This document shows, one piece after another, positions 27,081-33,536 of a stretch of DNA of 64,000 bases. The position numbers and the translations under genes are program-made. Position 1 is the stretch's first letter; each line of letters begins with the position of its first letter. The notes below the pieces were generated by a model. The model was not told where the DNA came from and made no database searches. It worked only from the letters and a program-made list of their open reading frames with translations. Source of the DNA: VBOC01 sp964512655. GTDB lineage: Bacteria > Bacteroidota > Ignavibacteria > UBA10030 > SZUA-254. The DNA lies in NCBI GenBank assembly GCA_964512655.1, contig CAZEJT010000003.1:62001-126000 (forward strand), read 5' to 3'.

Positions 27081-27722
27081 TTACTTAATCTCTTCTTTCA
27101 CTGAACCGCATTTGAGCATCTTCTTTCCGTAATACGGGTTTTTTATTTCCTTTCTTTCGCTCAGCCACATTGCACCCTTTTTGTCATTATACATCGGACA
27201 AAAATCCTTATACAGCAATTGATCAGTGCCGCATGCTTTTACCAGGTCATAGATATCTTTACTGAGCATATCGAAATGTTCCCGCTGGTGCTCGATGTTG
27301 CCGGCATTCGCGCCAATATGCTCTCCATGCTCTCTCGCATCATCTGCCATGTCTTCATATACTTTCTTTTGCGAAGCAGTCAAATTGTTCTTATCGAACT
27401 TTTTGAATGCGGCTTCCAAGGCGGCGCCTGCGGCAGCCGCTTCTTTTGTCTTATCATTAGCCAAAGCATTTTTCAGATCGAGATACCGCCCGACGATCTC
27501 TTTGGTGGACGCCGAACTCTTCTCACCTGTGGTGCGCAGCGCCGATGCGGAATCGGATGTGGTTGTGACTGTACCCGATCCTACTGTTTCGGACTGTACC
27601 TGCGATGAATCAATCATGCCCGCTGTTTTCGCGTGCCGATGCTTCTGTTGTGCTAGACCAACTTGGTTTGAAGCGTGCAAGCAAGCCACGGCCACCGTAA
27701 GGACGAATGCAAATCGTTTCAT
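27081..27722 (-). CDS. DUF3347 domain protein, exported
   Basis: 213 residues from the second ATG. This start has AAAGGA 9-12 nt upstream and directly begins a signal peptide (MKRFAFVLTVAVACLHAS); the upstream ATG at 27740 adds six residues and destroys this spacing. A low-complexity Ser/Thr linker follows. Residues ~75-213 are a DUF3347 domain: KEIVGRYLDLKNALANDKTK, EHFDMLSKDIYDLVKACG, YKDFCPMYNDKKGAMWL, NPYYGKKMLKCG. The Cys/Met/His positions (CPMYNDKKGAMW, MLKCG) match the copper-binding ends of DUF3347 modules found with CusB proteins. Probably a periplasmic copper chaperone. Confidence 0.82.
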   Translation of the reverse strand: MKRFAFVLTVAVACLHASNQVGLAQQKHRHAKTAGMIDSSQVQSETVGSGTVTTTSDSASALRTTGEKSSASTKEIVGRYLDLKNALANDKTKEAAAAGAALEAAFKKFDKNNLTASQKKVYEDMADDAREHGEHIGANAGNIEHQREHFDMLSKDIYDLVKACGTDQLLYKDFCPMYNDKKGAMWLSERKEIKNPYYGKKMLKCGSVKEEIK

Positions 27723-27869
27723 GACAATCATTCCTTTCATGATAGTTACTTGGTGTACGCACGGAGAACTTCAATGCCGCGCGCCTGGGCAATCACGCTC
27801 AGAAATGGATTACCGGATCCCGCGCGAAAAAGAACAACTGGCGCTTGTCAAGGACAAGCGAGGGGAATG

Positions 27870-28262
27870 TCAGATGAGGAAACTACAGAAAAGGACACAC
27901 GCATCCACCGAGGGCGGACCGGTCTCCCTTATATCGGTGCGTGCGGCTGACGCTGAATGAGGATCTGAAGGAATTTCAACTGGATTCAATTGTACTGTGA
28001 AAAGTTTTACAAGAGAAGCTTTGAGGTGACTCTTCTCTGATCCGTTAAAGCTATCGCCAGAGAGGAACCTGACAAGGTGAACTTCATGGTAGCTCCGCGG
28101 CGTAGCGCTGAGGACGACACCTTGGGGCCCATGGTGCTCGTGCTGCGATGCGGAAGTTCCCAGGGAGTGCTCATGATGAATGGCAAGTGTAAAGCCTGAC
28201 ACAGCCAACAGAAGAAAACCCGTGGTGAGATACCTGGCGATATTCTTAAGCAAGGTTGACAT
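27870..28262 (-). CDS. Small His-rich exported protein, first gene of the copper unit
   Basis: 130 residues. An N-terminal hydrophobic helix (TTGFLLLAVSGFTLAIHH) is followed by HHEHSLGTSASQHEHHG, a His cluster that could bind metal, then an unremarkable middle and a C-terminus DACVLFCSFLI with two Cys. GGAG lies 9 nt before the ATG. I recognise no family. Its place at the head of a copper operon and the His/Cys content suggest a metal-binding envelope protein. It resembles the small protein at 31624-32043 in layout but not clearly in sequence. Confidence 0.55.
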   Translation of the reverse strand: MSTLLKNIARYLTTGFLLLAVSGFTLAIHHEHSLGTSASQHEHHGPQGVVLSATPRSYHEVHLVRFLSGDSFNGSEKSHLKASLVKLFTVQLNPVEIPSDPHSASAARTDIRETGPPSVDACVLFCSFLI

Positions 28263-28276
28263 CGTTACTGCTCCAA

Positions 28277-28304
28277 ATTATAAACATACGGGGTAAGAAA
28301 CAAG
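28277..28304 (-). promoter_or_regulatory. Alternative promoter of the minus-strand copper unit
   Basis: On the minus strand there is a TATAAT box at 28282-28277 continuing TTTG, which also fits the Bacteroidota -7 pattern. CTTGTT at 28304-28299 lies 16 nt upstream. The predicted start of transcription would leave almost no leader before the ATG at 28262. It competes with the candidate at 28363-28390. Confidence 0.4.
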
Positions 28305-28319
28305 TTCTCCCTTTGACCG

Positions 28320-28391
28320 GCCGCTACCATCCCCGCGATAAACGCCATTCGAATACGATAGCTATCTATCAAAGAGGGGGCAAGAAGCAAC
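28320..28391 (-). repeat. Dispersed repeat copy B: remnant of a DUF4159 gene 5' end
   Basis: On the minus strand this segment reads as the promoter plus 12 codons IRMAFIAGMVAA, against MRKAFIAGMVAA in the intact gene. The start codon is ATT instead of ATG. Three differences in FIAGMVAA are silent third-position changes (TTT/TTC, ATC/ATT, GTA/GTT), so the copy diverged while coding. Homology ends abruptly after codon 12. Confidence 0.6.
28363..28390 (-). promoter_or_regulatory. Promoter-like copy upstream of the copper unit
   Basis: On the minus strand TTGCTT at 28390-28385 and TAGATA at 28368-28363 are 16 nt apart, within repeat copy B. It points towards the small His-rich gene 100 bp downstream and may drive the minus-strand copper genes. 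Confidence 0.45.
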
Positions 28392-28492
28392 GGCCGACTG
28401 CTGTGCACTTTGTTTCGCGCACGGTAGTCGTCCCCTTCAGGGGGCGCGCTTTTGACCGCGCTCTAAGGGACCACTGCTACGCCTCAATAATG

Positions 28493-28522
28493 TTGACAAA
28501 CACCCCCCCATGAGCTTATCTT
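28493..28522 (+). promoter_or_regulatory. Promoter with C-tract operator for the metal repressor gene
   Basis: TTGACA at 28493-28498 and TATCTT at 28517-28522 (18-nt spacer; TTATCT at 17 nt also fits), running on as TATCTTTTG. A run of seven C (28503-28509) lies inside the spacer. G/C tracts are the hallmark of CsoR/RcnR-family operators, so repression by the gene product just downstream is likely. Confidence 0.6.
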
Positions 28523-28550
28523 TTGTGTAGCAAATTCGGGATTAATAAGT

Positions 28551-28937
28551 ATGGCAATCAGTCAAAAAGAGAAAAAGGAAATTGTAACGCGACTCCACTA
28601 CCTCAAAGGACAACTGGGTGGGATCGAAGCGATGCTCAACGACGATCGATCCGTCAAAGAAATCTATGCTCAATTGAAAGCCGTGGAGAAGGGGTTGCAT
28701 CAGGCGATTTATGTGGTATTAGACGATCAACTTAAGAAACATTTCGCAGAGGTGTTAGCCGAACGGCTTGCACTATGTCCTGGCGATTGTGATGATGCTG
28801 AACGGCTACAGTTTTTGAGAACCGAATTTTCAACGCTGGGTTTGAAAGAACTCATTGACGAACTTGCTTGGTTACGAAACTCATTGAATTCATCACTCAC
28901 CAATACTAAACCACGAAAGGAGGGAAAAAACGGATGA
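28551..28937 (+). CDS. CsoR/RcnR-family (DUF156) transcriptional repressor, atypical ligands
   Basis: 128 residues, all-helical. The family core is clear: RLHYLKGQLGGIEAMLNDDR, then EIYAQLKAVEKGLHQAIYVV and LDDQLKKHFAE. Aligned by eye to CsoR, the Cys-His-Cys copper ligands fall on Val35, Gln60 and His64, so the near-universal Cys is missing. A CPGDC motif (Cys76, Cys80) and an extra ~40-residue C-terminal helix follow the core. It probably represses its own transcript, which continues into the Cys-rich peptide (ATGA overlap at 28934-28937) and perhaps the P-type ATPase. The metal sensed, or whether it senses metal at all, is open. Confidence 0.8.
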   Translation: MAISQKEKKEIVTRLHYLKGQLGGIEAMLNDDRSVKEIYAQLKAVEKGLHQAIYVVLDDQLKKHFAEVLAERLALCPGDCDDAERLQFLRTEFSTLGLKELIDELAWLRNSLNSSLTNTKPRKEGKNG

Positions 28938-29086
28938 AGAGTAAGCTCGTGTTGATACTCAGCGCACTGGGAATCGCTGTGAGTACGTTCGCATTTACGG
29001 TAAAGAGCGAGCAGGGAAAGCAAGGCAATTGCCCGCTTTGCACTTCCCAAAGTACATGTAATGTTCCATGCTGCTGTAAGAAGTGA
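28934..29086 (+). CDS. 50-residue cysteine-rich exported peptide
   Basis: The ATG overlaps the repressor stop (ATGA), so translation is probably coupled. The N-terminal half is a signal or anchor helix (KLVLILSALGIAVSTFAFTV). The short mature part carries six Cys in 18 residues (NCPLCTSQSTCNVPCCCKK), an arrangement suited to binding soft metals as in metallothioneins. It lies directly before a P1B ATPase that has no metal-binding domain of its own. I recognise no family. Probably a periplasmic or membrane-anchored metal buffer or donor; inferred from composition and position. Confidence 0.6.
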   Translation: MKSKLVLILSALGIAVSTFAFTVKSEQGKQGNCPLCTSQSTCNVPCCCKK

Positions 29087-29162
29087 GCTCGTCGTATTCG
29101 TAATAAGGCTTGGAAGAAATTCCGAGTCTCTTTATTTTGCAGTTCGATGATCCCCTGATGGA

Positions 29163-29193
29163 AAAAGCCTGGTGCACGTTGCATCAGGCTTTT
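29163..29193 (+). terminator. Intrinsic terminator after the Cys-rich peptide
   Basis: AAAAGCCTGGTGCA pairs with TGCATCAGGCTTTT (one G-T pair) around CGT, a 14-bp stem ending in TTTT. It stands between the repressor/peptide pair and the ATPase gene, so it would stop or attenuate read-through. Confidence 0.65.
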
Positions 29194-29195
29194 GT

Positions 29196-29212
29196 GTTGC
29201 TTTAGAAGCAAC
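29196..29212 (+). promoter_or_regulatory. Small perfect inverted repeat before the ATPase gene
   Basis: GTTGCTT-TAG-AAGCAAC, a 7-bp perfect palindrome with a 3-nt centre, begins 3 bp after the terminator and ends 56 bp before the ATPase ATG. It could be an operator or part of an attenuator structure. Confidence 0.35.
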
Positions 29213-29268
29213 TGCTCTTTGGAAACGCACAGGTTGAAGCAAAGCATCCCGACAACAAACCATCTCAG

Positions 29269-31149
29269 ATGAAGAGTCCAATTGCCGAACACGGAGCCGA
29301 ACTCATCAAGATTGTAATCACGCTTTTGCTGTTGGTTTTCGGAACGTTCTACGAAAAGGAAATCCACAACACTCCATTCCGCATTGCTGAGTTGGGTGTG
29401 TTCGTCACGGCGTATCTTATCAGCGGATGGGGAGTACTAAACGGCGCACTGAGAAGCATGGTGAAGGGAAAAGTGTTCAACGAGCACTTTCTCATGTCCA
29501 TTGCCACGCTCGGTGCGCTGACCATTGATGCAATGGCGGAGGCAGTTGCCGTGATGTTGTTCTACGCTGTCGGCGAATTGTTTCAGGACATTGCCGTCAA
29601 TCGCTCGCGGCGTTCCATCAAAGCATTGCTGGAGATTCGCCCGGACTATGCCAATCTTCTTCTGTCGCGAGGAGCCAATAGCGATGTGACAAAGGCGTCA
29701 CCGGCAGAGGTTTCCCCGGGAGAACTTATCGTCGTGAAGCCAGGAGAAAAGATTCCGCTGGATGGAACTATTACAGAAGGCAACTCATTTGTCGATACAT
29801 CTGCGCTCACTGGAGAATCGGTTCCCCGTTCAGTCAAGGAAGGTGAAGCGGTATTGGCCGGCATGCTAAACACGAGCGGAATGCTGACAGTGAAGGTGAC
29901 GAAGAAGTTCGGTGAATCATCGATCTCAAGGATTTTGGAGTTGGTGGAGAATGCTATGAGCAAGAAGGCGGAGACAGAAAAGTTCATTACAACATTCGCC
30001 CGGTACTACACTCCGGTAGTGGTGATCGGCGCACTTCTGCTTGCGGTTATTCCTCCTCTATTCGTTCAAGGAGCGACCTTCACTGACTGGATTTACAGAG
30101 CATTGGTTATGTTGGTAATCTCATGCCCGTGCGCGCTCGTCATCAGCATTCCACTGGGATACTTTGGTGGAGTCGGCAGCGCTTCACGAAAAGGAATTCT
30201 CGTGAAAGGGTCCAACTATCTTGATGCTCTCACAAAAATCAAGACGGTCGTCTTTGACAAAACTGGAACGCTGACCAAGGGCGAATTCAAAGTCGCCGAG
30301 ATTGTACCCGCGAATGGATATCCCAAAGACGAACTGCTGAAGTACGCTGCTCATGCAGAAGCGAACTCAAGCCACCCCATAGCGAAATCCATTGTGGAGG
30401 CGTACGGAAAAGAGATTCAACAGAGCAACATTATTGAAGTAAACGAGATTTCCGGGCACGGCATTCAGGCGAAGGTGGATGGGAAAGAAGTGTTAGTAGG
30501 AAACGATAAGCTGCTTCATCTTCAGAATATCGAACACGACAAATGCGACGTCGAGGGAACCGTTGTTCACGTGACGGTGGAGAGAAAATATGTGGGCTAC
30601 ATCGTCATCTCCGATTCACTGAAAGATCAAGCTGCCGAGACAATAGCCACCCTGAACTCCCGGCAGGTCACGACAGTCATGCTTACAGGCGATAACAAGA
30701 GCGCCGCAGACGTGTTCGCCGAGAAACTTGGTATAAAGGAATACTACTCAGACCTTCTTCCGGAAAACAAAGTTGAGCACATTGAGAAGCTGCTCAGTCC
30801 GGGCGGCAATGGCAAAGTTGCGTTCGTTGGTGATGGCATCAACGACGCGCCAGTGATCGCCCGCGCGGATGTCGGCATTGCCATGGGCGCGCTTGGTTCC
30901 GACGCCGCAGTGGAAACTGCCGACGTTGTACTCATGACCGATTCGCCAATGCAAGTCGTAACTGCCATTGATGTCGCAAAGCGAACCCGTACGATCGTCT
31001 GGCAGAACATCGCATTTGCGTTCGCAGTCAAGCTCTTCTTCATTCTCCTCGGCGCTTTCGGCATCGCGACGATGTGGGAGGCGGTGCTCGGCGACATGGG
31101 CGTCGCGATGATCGCGATACTGAATGCGATGAGAGTGCTGAGGACGTGA
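29269..31149 (+). CDS. P1B-type heavy-metal ATPase, Zn/Cd/Pb type
   Basis: 626 residues. The N-terminus goes straight into membrane helices with no HMA metal-binding domain. Then come the actuator motif (VDTSALTGESVPRSV), the metal-site CPC in SCPCALVIS (about residue 286), the phosphorylation loop DKTGTLTKGEF (Asp near 331), HP in ANSSHPIAKS, and MLTGDNKSAADVFAEKLGI, VAFVGDGINDAPVIARADVG. The last helix pair holds GDMGVAMIAILNAMR, with the Asp typical of the P1B-2 (ZntA/CadA) subgroup. It exports divalent soft metals from the cytoplasm by ATP hydrolysis. The lack of an HMA domain may be offset by the Cys-rich peptide upstream. Confidence 0.9.
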   Translation: MKSPIAEHGAELIKIVITLLLLVFGTFYEKEIHNTPFRIAELGVFVTAYLISGWGVLNGALRSMVKGKVFNEHFLMSIATLGALTIDAMAEAVAVMLFYAVGELFQDIAVNRSRRSIKALLEIRPDYANLLLSRGANSDVTKASPAEVSPGELIVVKPGEKIPLDGTITEGNSFVDTSALTGESVPRSVKEGEAVLAGMLNTSGMLTVKVTKKFGESSISRILELVENAMSKKAETEKFITTFARYYTPVVVIGALLLAVIPPLFVQGATFTDWIYRALVMLVISCPCALVISIPLGYFGGVGSASRKGILVKGSNYLDALTKIKTVVFDKTGTLTKGEFKVAEIVPANGYPKDELLKYAAHAEANSSHPIAKSIVEAYGKEIQQSNIIEVNEISGHGIQAKVDGKEVLVGNDKLLHLQNIEHDKCDVEGTVVHVTVERKYVGYIVISDSLKDQAAETIATLNSRQVTTVMLTGDNKSAADVFAEKLGIKEYYSDLLPENKVEHIEKLLSPGGNGKVAFVGDGINDAPVIARADVGIAMGALGSDAAVETADVVLMTDSPMQVVTAIDVAKRTRTIVWQNIAFAFAVKLFFILLGAFGIATMWEAVLGDMGVAMIAILNAMRVLRT

Positions 31150-31623
31150 AGCGGAAAGAACTCAGGTCATCGAAGGAGAATGGAGTCTTGCTGAAGATAG
31201 AACACTCGATAATCCAGATTGAAAAGCATCCTCAAAGTGCAAGTTGTCAGACCGGAACGGTTTAATGCGTGCTCAGATTGCGCTTCGCAGGGCCGGTAAC
31301 AGGAATTGTACAGTCCCTCGGTACTAGTCGGAGTTTGTTTCGGCACTATTGGGTGATGATAAAGTTCCTGATAACACGGACAGGGCAGTAGCCATGATCA
31401 ACACTATCGGGCCAGCACCACCATCAGCCACAAGTCGAATCCGTAATCGCGTGAGGGCACGGCTTGCTAATGTGGTCCTTCCCGGAACTAATCTACACGG
31501 AAACTGTTATAACTGTTAGCAGATCGGCAAAAAGGGCTAATTCCCCCTGGAATGCCTTATGGCGTGATGGAAATGTGTGGGGGTATTGCGTTTGCACGAA
31601 GGAATGGTTACTTTCCGTCCACG
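31150..31623. other. Intergenic stretch after the P-type ATPase
   Basis: About 470 bp with no supported gene. It includes a tandem 9-bp repeat (AACTGTTAT at 31502-31510, AACTGTTAG at 31511-31519) that could be a regulator site for the small exported protein downstream. No convincing hairpin or -35/-10 pair was seen. Confidence 0.35.
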
Positions 31624-32043
31624 ATGAAGCGTGTAGCAAAACAGATATCGATTTCGTGCCTGGTGCTGGCGCTGTTTGTTGCCCAATCCGGCTGGACCGT
31701 CGATTTTAAGTATTGCGTTCAGCGGGTTAGCCACGAAGGGGGCCTCATCTGCTCTCCGGCGATGATGGATCTGCCTGTGCCGACGAGCAGCGCTTCGAGC
31801 ACGCACTCGCTCTCACGCTCTGCCGGCTGTTGCGCGTCAAAGCACATCGAGGCAAACGTTAAAGTTGTCTCCCAGGATAAGAGCGAACTGTCGTCCGACG
31901 CCTCCTCGGTTCGCGCGATGCAAACCGTCATGCTCAACCCTCCGGCCGGCCCGGCCCCCATCATTCTAGGGCAGCTTGCTGAGCACTCGCACTCTCCCCC
32001 GCTCAGCCAGCTCATCGTCTCTTCTTCTACCCTTCTCATTTAA
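31624..32043 (+). CDS. Small exported protein of the metal cluster, unknown family
   Basis: 139 residues from the ATG that begins a good signal peptide (MKRVAKQISISCLVLALFVA). The longer frame from 31552 adds an unlikely leader. The mature part contains CVQ, LICSPAMMD, a Ser-rich segment, GCCASKHIE and, near the end, EHSHSPPLSQL with a hydrophobic end SSSTLLI. Cys, Met and His are frequent enough to suggest metal binding. It precedes the CusCBA genes by 230 bp. I recognise no domain; small proteins of this style are common before Cus operons in Bacteroidota relatives. Confidence 0.5.
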   Translation: MKRVAKQISISCLVLALFVAQSGWTVDFKYCVQRVSHEGGLICSPAMMDLPVPTSSASSTHSLSRSAGCCASKHIEANVKVVSQDKSELSSDASSVRAMQTVMLNPPAGPAPIILGQLAEHSHSPPLSQLIVSSSTLLI

Positions 32044-32172
32044 GGATTCCGCGCCAGTTCCGGGGTTCGCTCTAAATGCGAGCCGCCGCAGAACTGTTTT
32101 TTGTCGTGAGGTCCGGCGGACGTAGTGGTATCCGCCCGGGCTTTTCAAACGTCATTCACGAAGGGAAAACGA

Positions 32173-32277
32173 ATGCGAGGAATCATCATGAACCAATTCA
32201 CATCCATTCCAGACAACCCCACATCCGGGTGTCTGCGGCCGTGGCGTGCTGCAGCCGTTAGGGAGGTGTTATCATGA
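32173..32277 (+). CDS. Possible 34-residue leader peptide overlapping the CusC-like gene
   Basis: The ORF starts MRGIIMNQFTSIPDNPTSGC and stops within an ATGA overlap with the outer-membrane channel gene (32274-32277). The overlap suggests a coupled leader peptide. There is no domain, and codon evidence is too short to weigh. An alternative ATG lies at its sixth codon. Confidence 0.25.
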   Translation: MRGIIMNQFTSIPDNPTSGCLRPWRAAAVREVLS

Positions 32278-33533
32278 AAGGGGCTCTCGTTACGGCGCTG
32301 GTCATTTTCTCATGCCTGGGAGCATACGGCCAGGTTGACTCGGTTCTTCTCCCTGAGCCAACCACGCTTGATCTCCAGTTTCTCATCCCCGAAGCCGTGA
32401 TGAACAACCCGGAGATCCAGGCCGCCGAGTCCCAAATGGACGTGATGAAAGGCCGCGTGTCGGGGGCAAGATCCCTCGATGATCCTCAACTGCAGTACAT
32501 GAGGGAAGAATGGCCTGAGGGAACGTACGACAATCTGAAGCTGACCCAGCTGGTTCGGTTTCCGACGAAACTCTCGACGCAGGGAACATTGGCCGAGATT
32601 CGGGCCGAGCATGCGCATCACGACCACCTTGAAAAGATCAATGAAGTCATCGCCCGGCTCAAGTCGGCATACTATGAACTCTGGAACGTTCAGCAGAATG
32701 TCGTCCTCGACAGGGACAATCGCAGGCTTCTGAAACAATTCCTGGCGAGCGCCCAGACACGGTATTCCGTGGGCTCGGGAAGCCAGCAGGATGTCTTGAA
32801 AACCGAGGTTGAGCTTGCCCGGGTGAGCAACGATCTGGTCGCGCTGCGTCAGCAGGAGTTGAGCGCAAAGGCCGTCCTGATGTCAGTCCTGAACCGCTCC
32901 CCTAAGGACACCCTCGGTTACGCGGTCATCTCCGAGGAGGTCGTTGCGAGCGCCCCGCTCGATTCGCTGGTCGAATCCGCTCTCGAGAACCGTGCCATGC
33001 TGAAGCACGATTCATTAAGCATCGATGAGGCCCGAACGGAGCTTTCACTGGCAAAACAGGAATACATTCCCGACCTCGCATTCGAACTGGAACGGGGCAC
33101 CCTTGCGGCGACCGGGTTCAGGGGCTGGAGAATTCGTGCCGGAATTACCCTGCCGTTCGCACCCTGGACTCTGGGCAAGGCGAACGCGCGCGTGGAAGAG
33201 GCAACCGCCGCAATCAACCGATCGATGGCGAATTACAATGCCTCCCGCAACATGGTGCTTTCCGGCGTGAGAGATCTGTATTACAAGGCGGAATCGGACA
33301 GACGGCAGCTCGGAACCTACCGCGCCTCGATCATCCCGCAGGCACAACAGGTCCTCAAAGGAAATCTGGCGTCGTACGGAACGGGCAGAATCGATTTTCT
33401 TGCCCTCATCGACTCATACCGCACGCTGGTCGAGTTGACGAAAGAGTATTTCACGGCCCGCATGCGCTACGAGCAAACTCTGGCGGAGCTCGCGCTCACT
33501 GTCGGAACACAAAACATCCATGCAAGCCGTTAA
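32274..33533 (+). CDS. Outer-membrane efflux protein, TolC/CusC type
   Basis: 419 residues. A signal peptide ends near GAYGQ. The typical TolC duplication of long coiled-coil hairpins and barrel strands follows: MNNPEIQAAESQMDVMKGR, RYSVGSGSQQDVLKTEVEL, ENRAMLKHDSLSIDEARTEL, YGTGRIDFLALIDSYRTLVE. It forms the outer-membrane exit duct of a tripartite metal pump with the two genes that follow (3 bp to the CusB-like gene). It has no lipobox, unlike E. coli CusC. GGGAGG lies 6 nt before the ATG. Confidence 0.88.
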   Translation: MKGALVTALVIFSCLGAYGQVDSVLLPEPTTLDLQFLIPEAVMNNPEIQAAESQMDVMKGRVSGARSLDDPQLQYMREEWPEGTYDNLKLTQLVRFPTKLSTQGTLAEIRAEHAHHDHLEKINEVIARLKSAYYELWNVQQNVVLDRDNRRLLKQFLASAQTRYSVGSGSQQDVLKTEVELARVSNDLVALRQQELSAKAVLMSVLNRSPKDTLGYAVISEEVVASAPLDSLVESALENRAMLKHDSLSIDEARTELSLAKQEYIPDLAFELERGTLAATGFRGWRIRAGITLPFAPWTLGKANARVEEATAAINRSMANYNASRNMVLSGVRDLYYKAESDRRQLGTYRASIIPQAQQVLKGNLASYGTGRIDFLALIDSYRTLVELTKEYFTARMRYEQTLAELALTVGTQNIHASR

Positions 33534-33536
33534 GAA

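Noticed and set aside
32044..32273. A strong promoter or riboswitch before the CusCBA genes
   Set aside because: No -35/-10 pair or conserved leader structure could be identified by eye; only the weak leader ORF was kept as a low-confidence feature.
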